DNA of 5,385 nucleotides from Acidimicrobiales bacterium. GTDB taxonomy: Bacteria; Actinomycetota; Acidimicrobiia; Acidimicrobiales; Palsa-688. The notes under the pieces are model-generated. The model was given only the letters and a program-made list of their open reading frames with translations. It did no database searches and was not told the DNA's origin. Below are positions 5,126-5,385 of the stretch, piece after piece (positions within the stretch are counted from its first letter, which is position 1; the number at the start of each line of letters is the position of its first letter). The position numbers were made by a program, and so were the translations under genes. The DNA is taken from contig JASHVH010000312.1 of assembly GCA_030039575.1 (NCBI GenBank), forward strand, positions 1-5,385, given 5' to 3'.

Positions 5126-5385
5126 GGGCGCACCGGCTCGGACGGTGCCGTTTGGGCGGCGGGCCCTGCCGTTAACCCCGGTCCGTTGCCAGGGGACGGT
5201 GCCGCGGCGTAGGGCACCTCGGTGCCGAGAGGCTCTGGCTCCCGCAGCGCCAGGGCCAGGAGGACATGTTCCTCGAGGAGAGGCCCGTCTTGCCCGGCGA
5301 GGTCGGCCACGGTGAGGGCCACCCGGCGGGACCGGTCGAGGCCTCTTGCGGACAGCCGGCCGTCGCGCAGGCGCCGCTCCAGTAG
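5122..5385 (-). CDS. comM: ComM-like Mg-chelatase-family AAA+ ATPase, C-terminal fragment (partial, enters from the right edge)
   Basis: The last 87 residues are visible, read from the window edge to a TGA at 5122-5124. GRLSARGLDRSRRVALTVADLAG followed by LLEEHVLLALALR is the conserved C-terminal domain of ComM/YifB proteins (Mg_chelatase_C), whose usual form is gRlSaRgydRvlrvArTiADLaG...i...hv.eAl.yR. ComM is a hexameric helicase that promotes branch migration of transformed or transferred DNA. After the domain there is an unusual tail of about 39 Pro/Ala/Gly-rich residues (from EPEPLGTEVPYAAAPS to SEPVRP). The stop overlaps the dprA start in ATGA, a four-base overlap that supports one operon. 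The ATPase core lies outside the window, so its motifs cannot be checked. Confidence 0.88.
   Translation of the reverse strand, partial: LLERRLRDGRLSARGLDRSRRVALTVADLAGQDGPLLEEHVLLALALREPEPLGTEVPYAAAPSPGNGPGLTAGPAAQTAPSEPVRP

Noticed and set aside
4328..5212. A long plus-strand open frame (294 codons) opposite dprA
   Set aside because: It lies entirely antisense to dprA and comM, is rich in Arg/Pro/Gly as expected of a GC-driven shadow frame, and shows no domain.

Overview
The window is GC-rich, densely coding bacterial DNA. It looks like an actinobacterial chromosome, probably a whiG-bearing lineage. The evidence is the strong G/C preference at third codon positions, the GTG starts, and the conserved series comM, dprA, xerC and a WhiG/FliA-type sigma factor, all on the minus strand. 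From general knowledge, these genes lie close together upstream of rpsB-tsf in many Actinobacteria. The exact genus cannot be read from the sequence.

Layout from right to left, the direction of minus-strand transcription: the 3' end of comM (5122-5385, cut by the window edge); dprA (3854-5125), whose ATG overlaps the comM stop; a class I SAM-dependent methyltransferase (3035-3853), whose ATG directly follows the dprA stop; then a convergent junction. Next is a plus-strand pair, a NUDIX hydrolase (1587-2105) and a single-domain PPK2-type polyphosphate kinase (2159-2941). After a 306-bp divergent intergenic region comes xerC (285-1280, minus) and the first 47 codons of a WhiG/FliA-type sigma factor (1-142, minus).

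The methyltransferase plus the NUDIX-PPK2 pair therefore sit inside an otherwise familiar block. comM and dprA handle incoming single-stranded DNA. XerC resolves chromosome dimers with XerD at dif. The sigma factor directs a developmental or motility-type regulon. The NUDIX and PPK2 enzymes both act on nucleotides or nucleotide derivatives and are probably co-transcribed. A good minus-strand promoter candidate lies before xerC, as expected if xerC and the sigma gene no longer depend on transcription arriving from dprA.

The main oddities are a tandem triplication of the ppk2 3' end in which every copy carries its own stop codon, a low-GC insertion of about 15 residues in DprA, the interrupted gene order, and a GC-rich inverted repeat at the convergent junction. 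I see no CRISPR array, RNA gene, insertion sequence or clearly new multi-gene system. All gene families here are known, and the novelty is in arrangement and small-scale structure.
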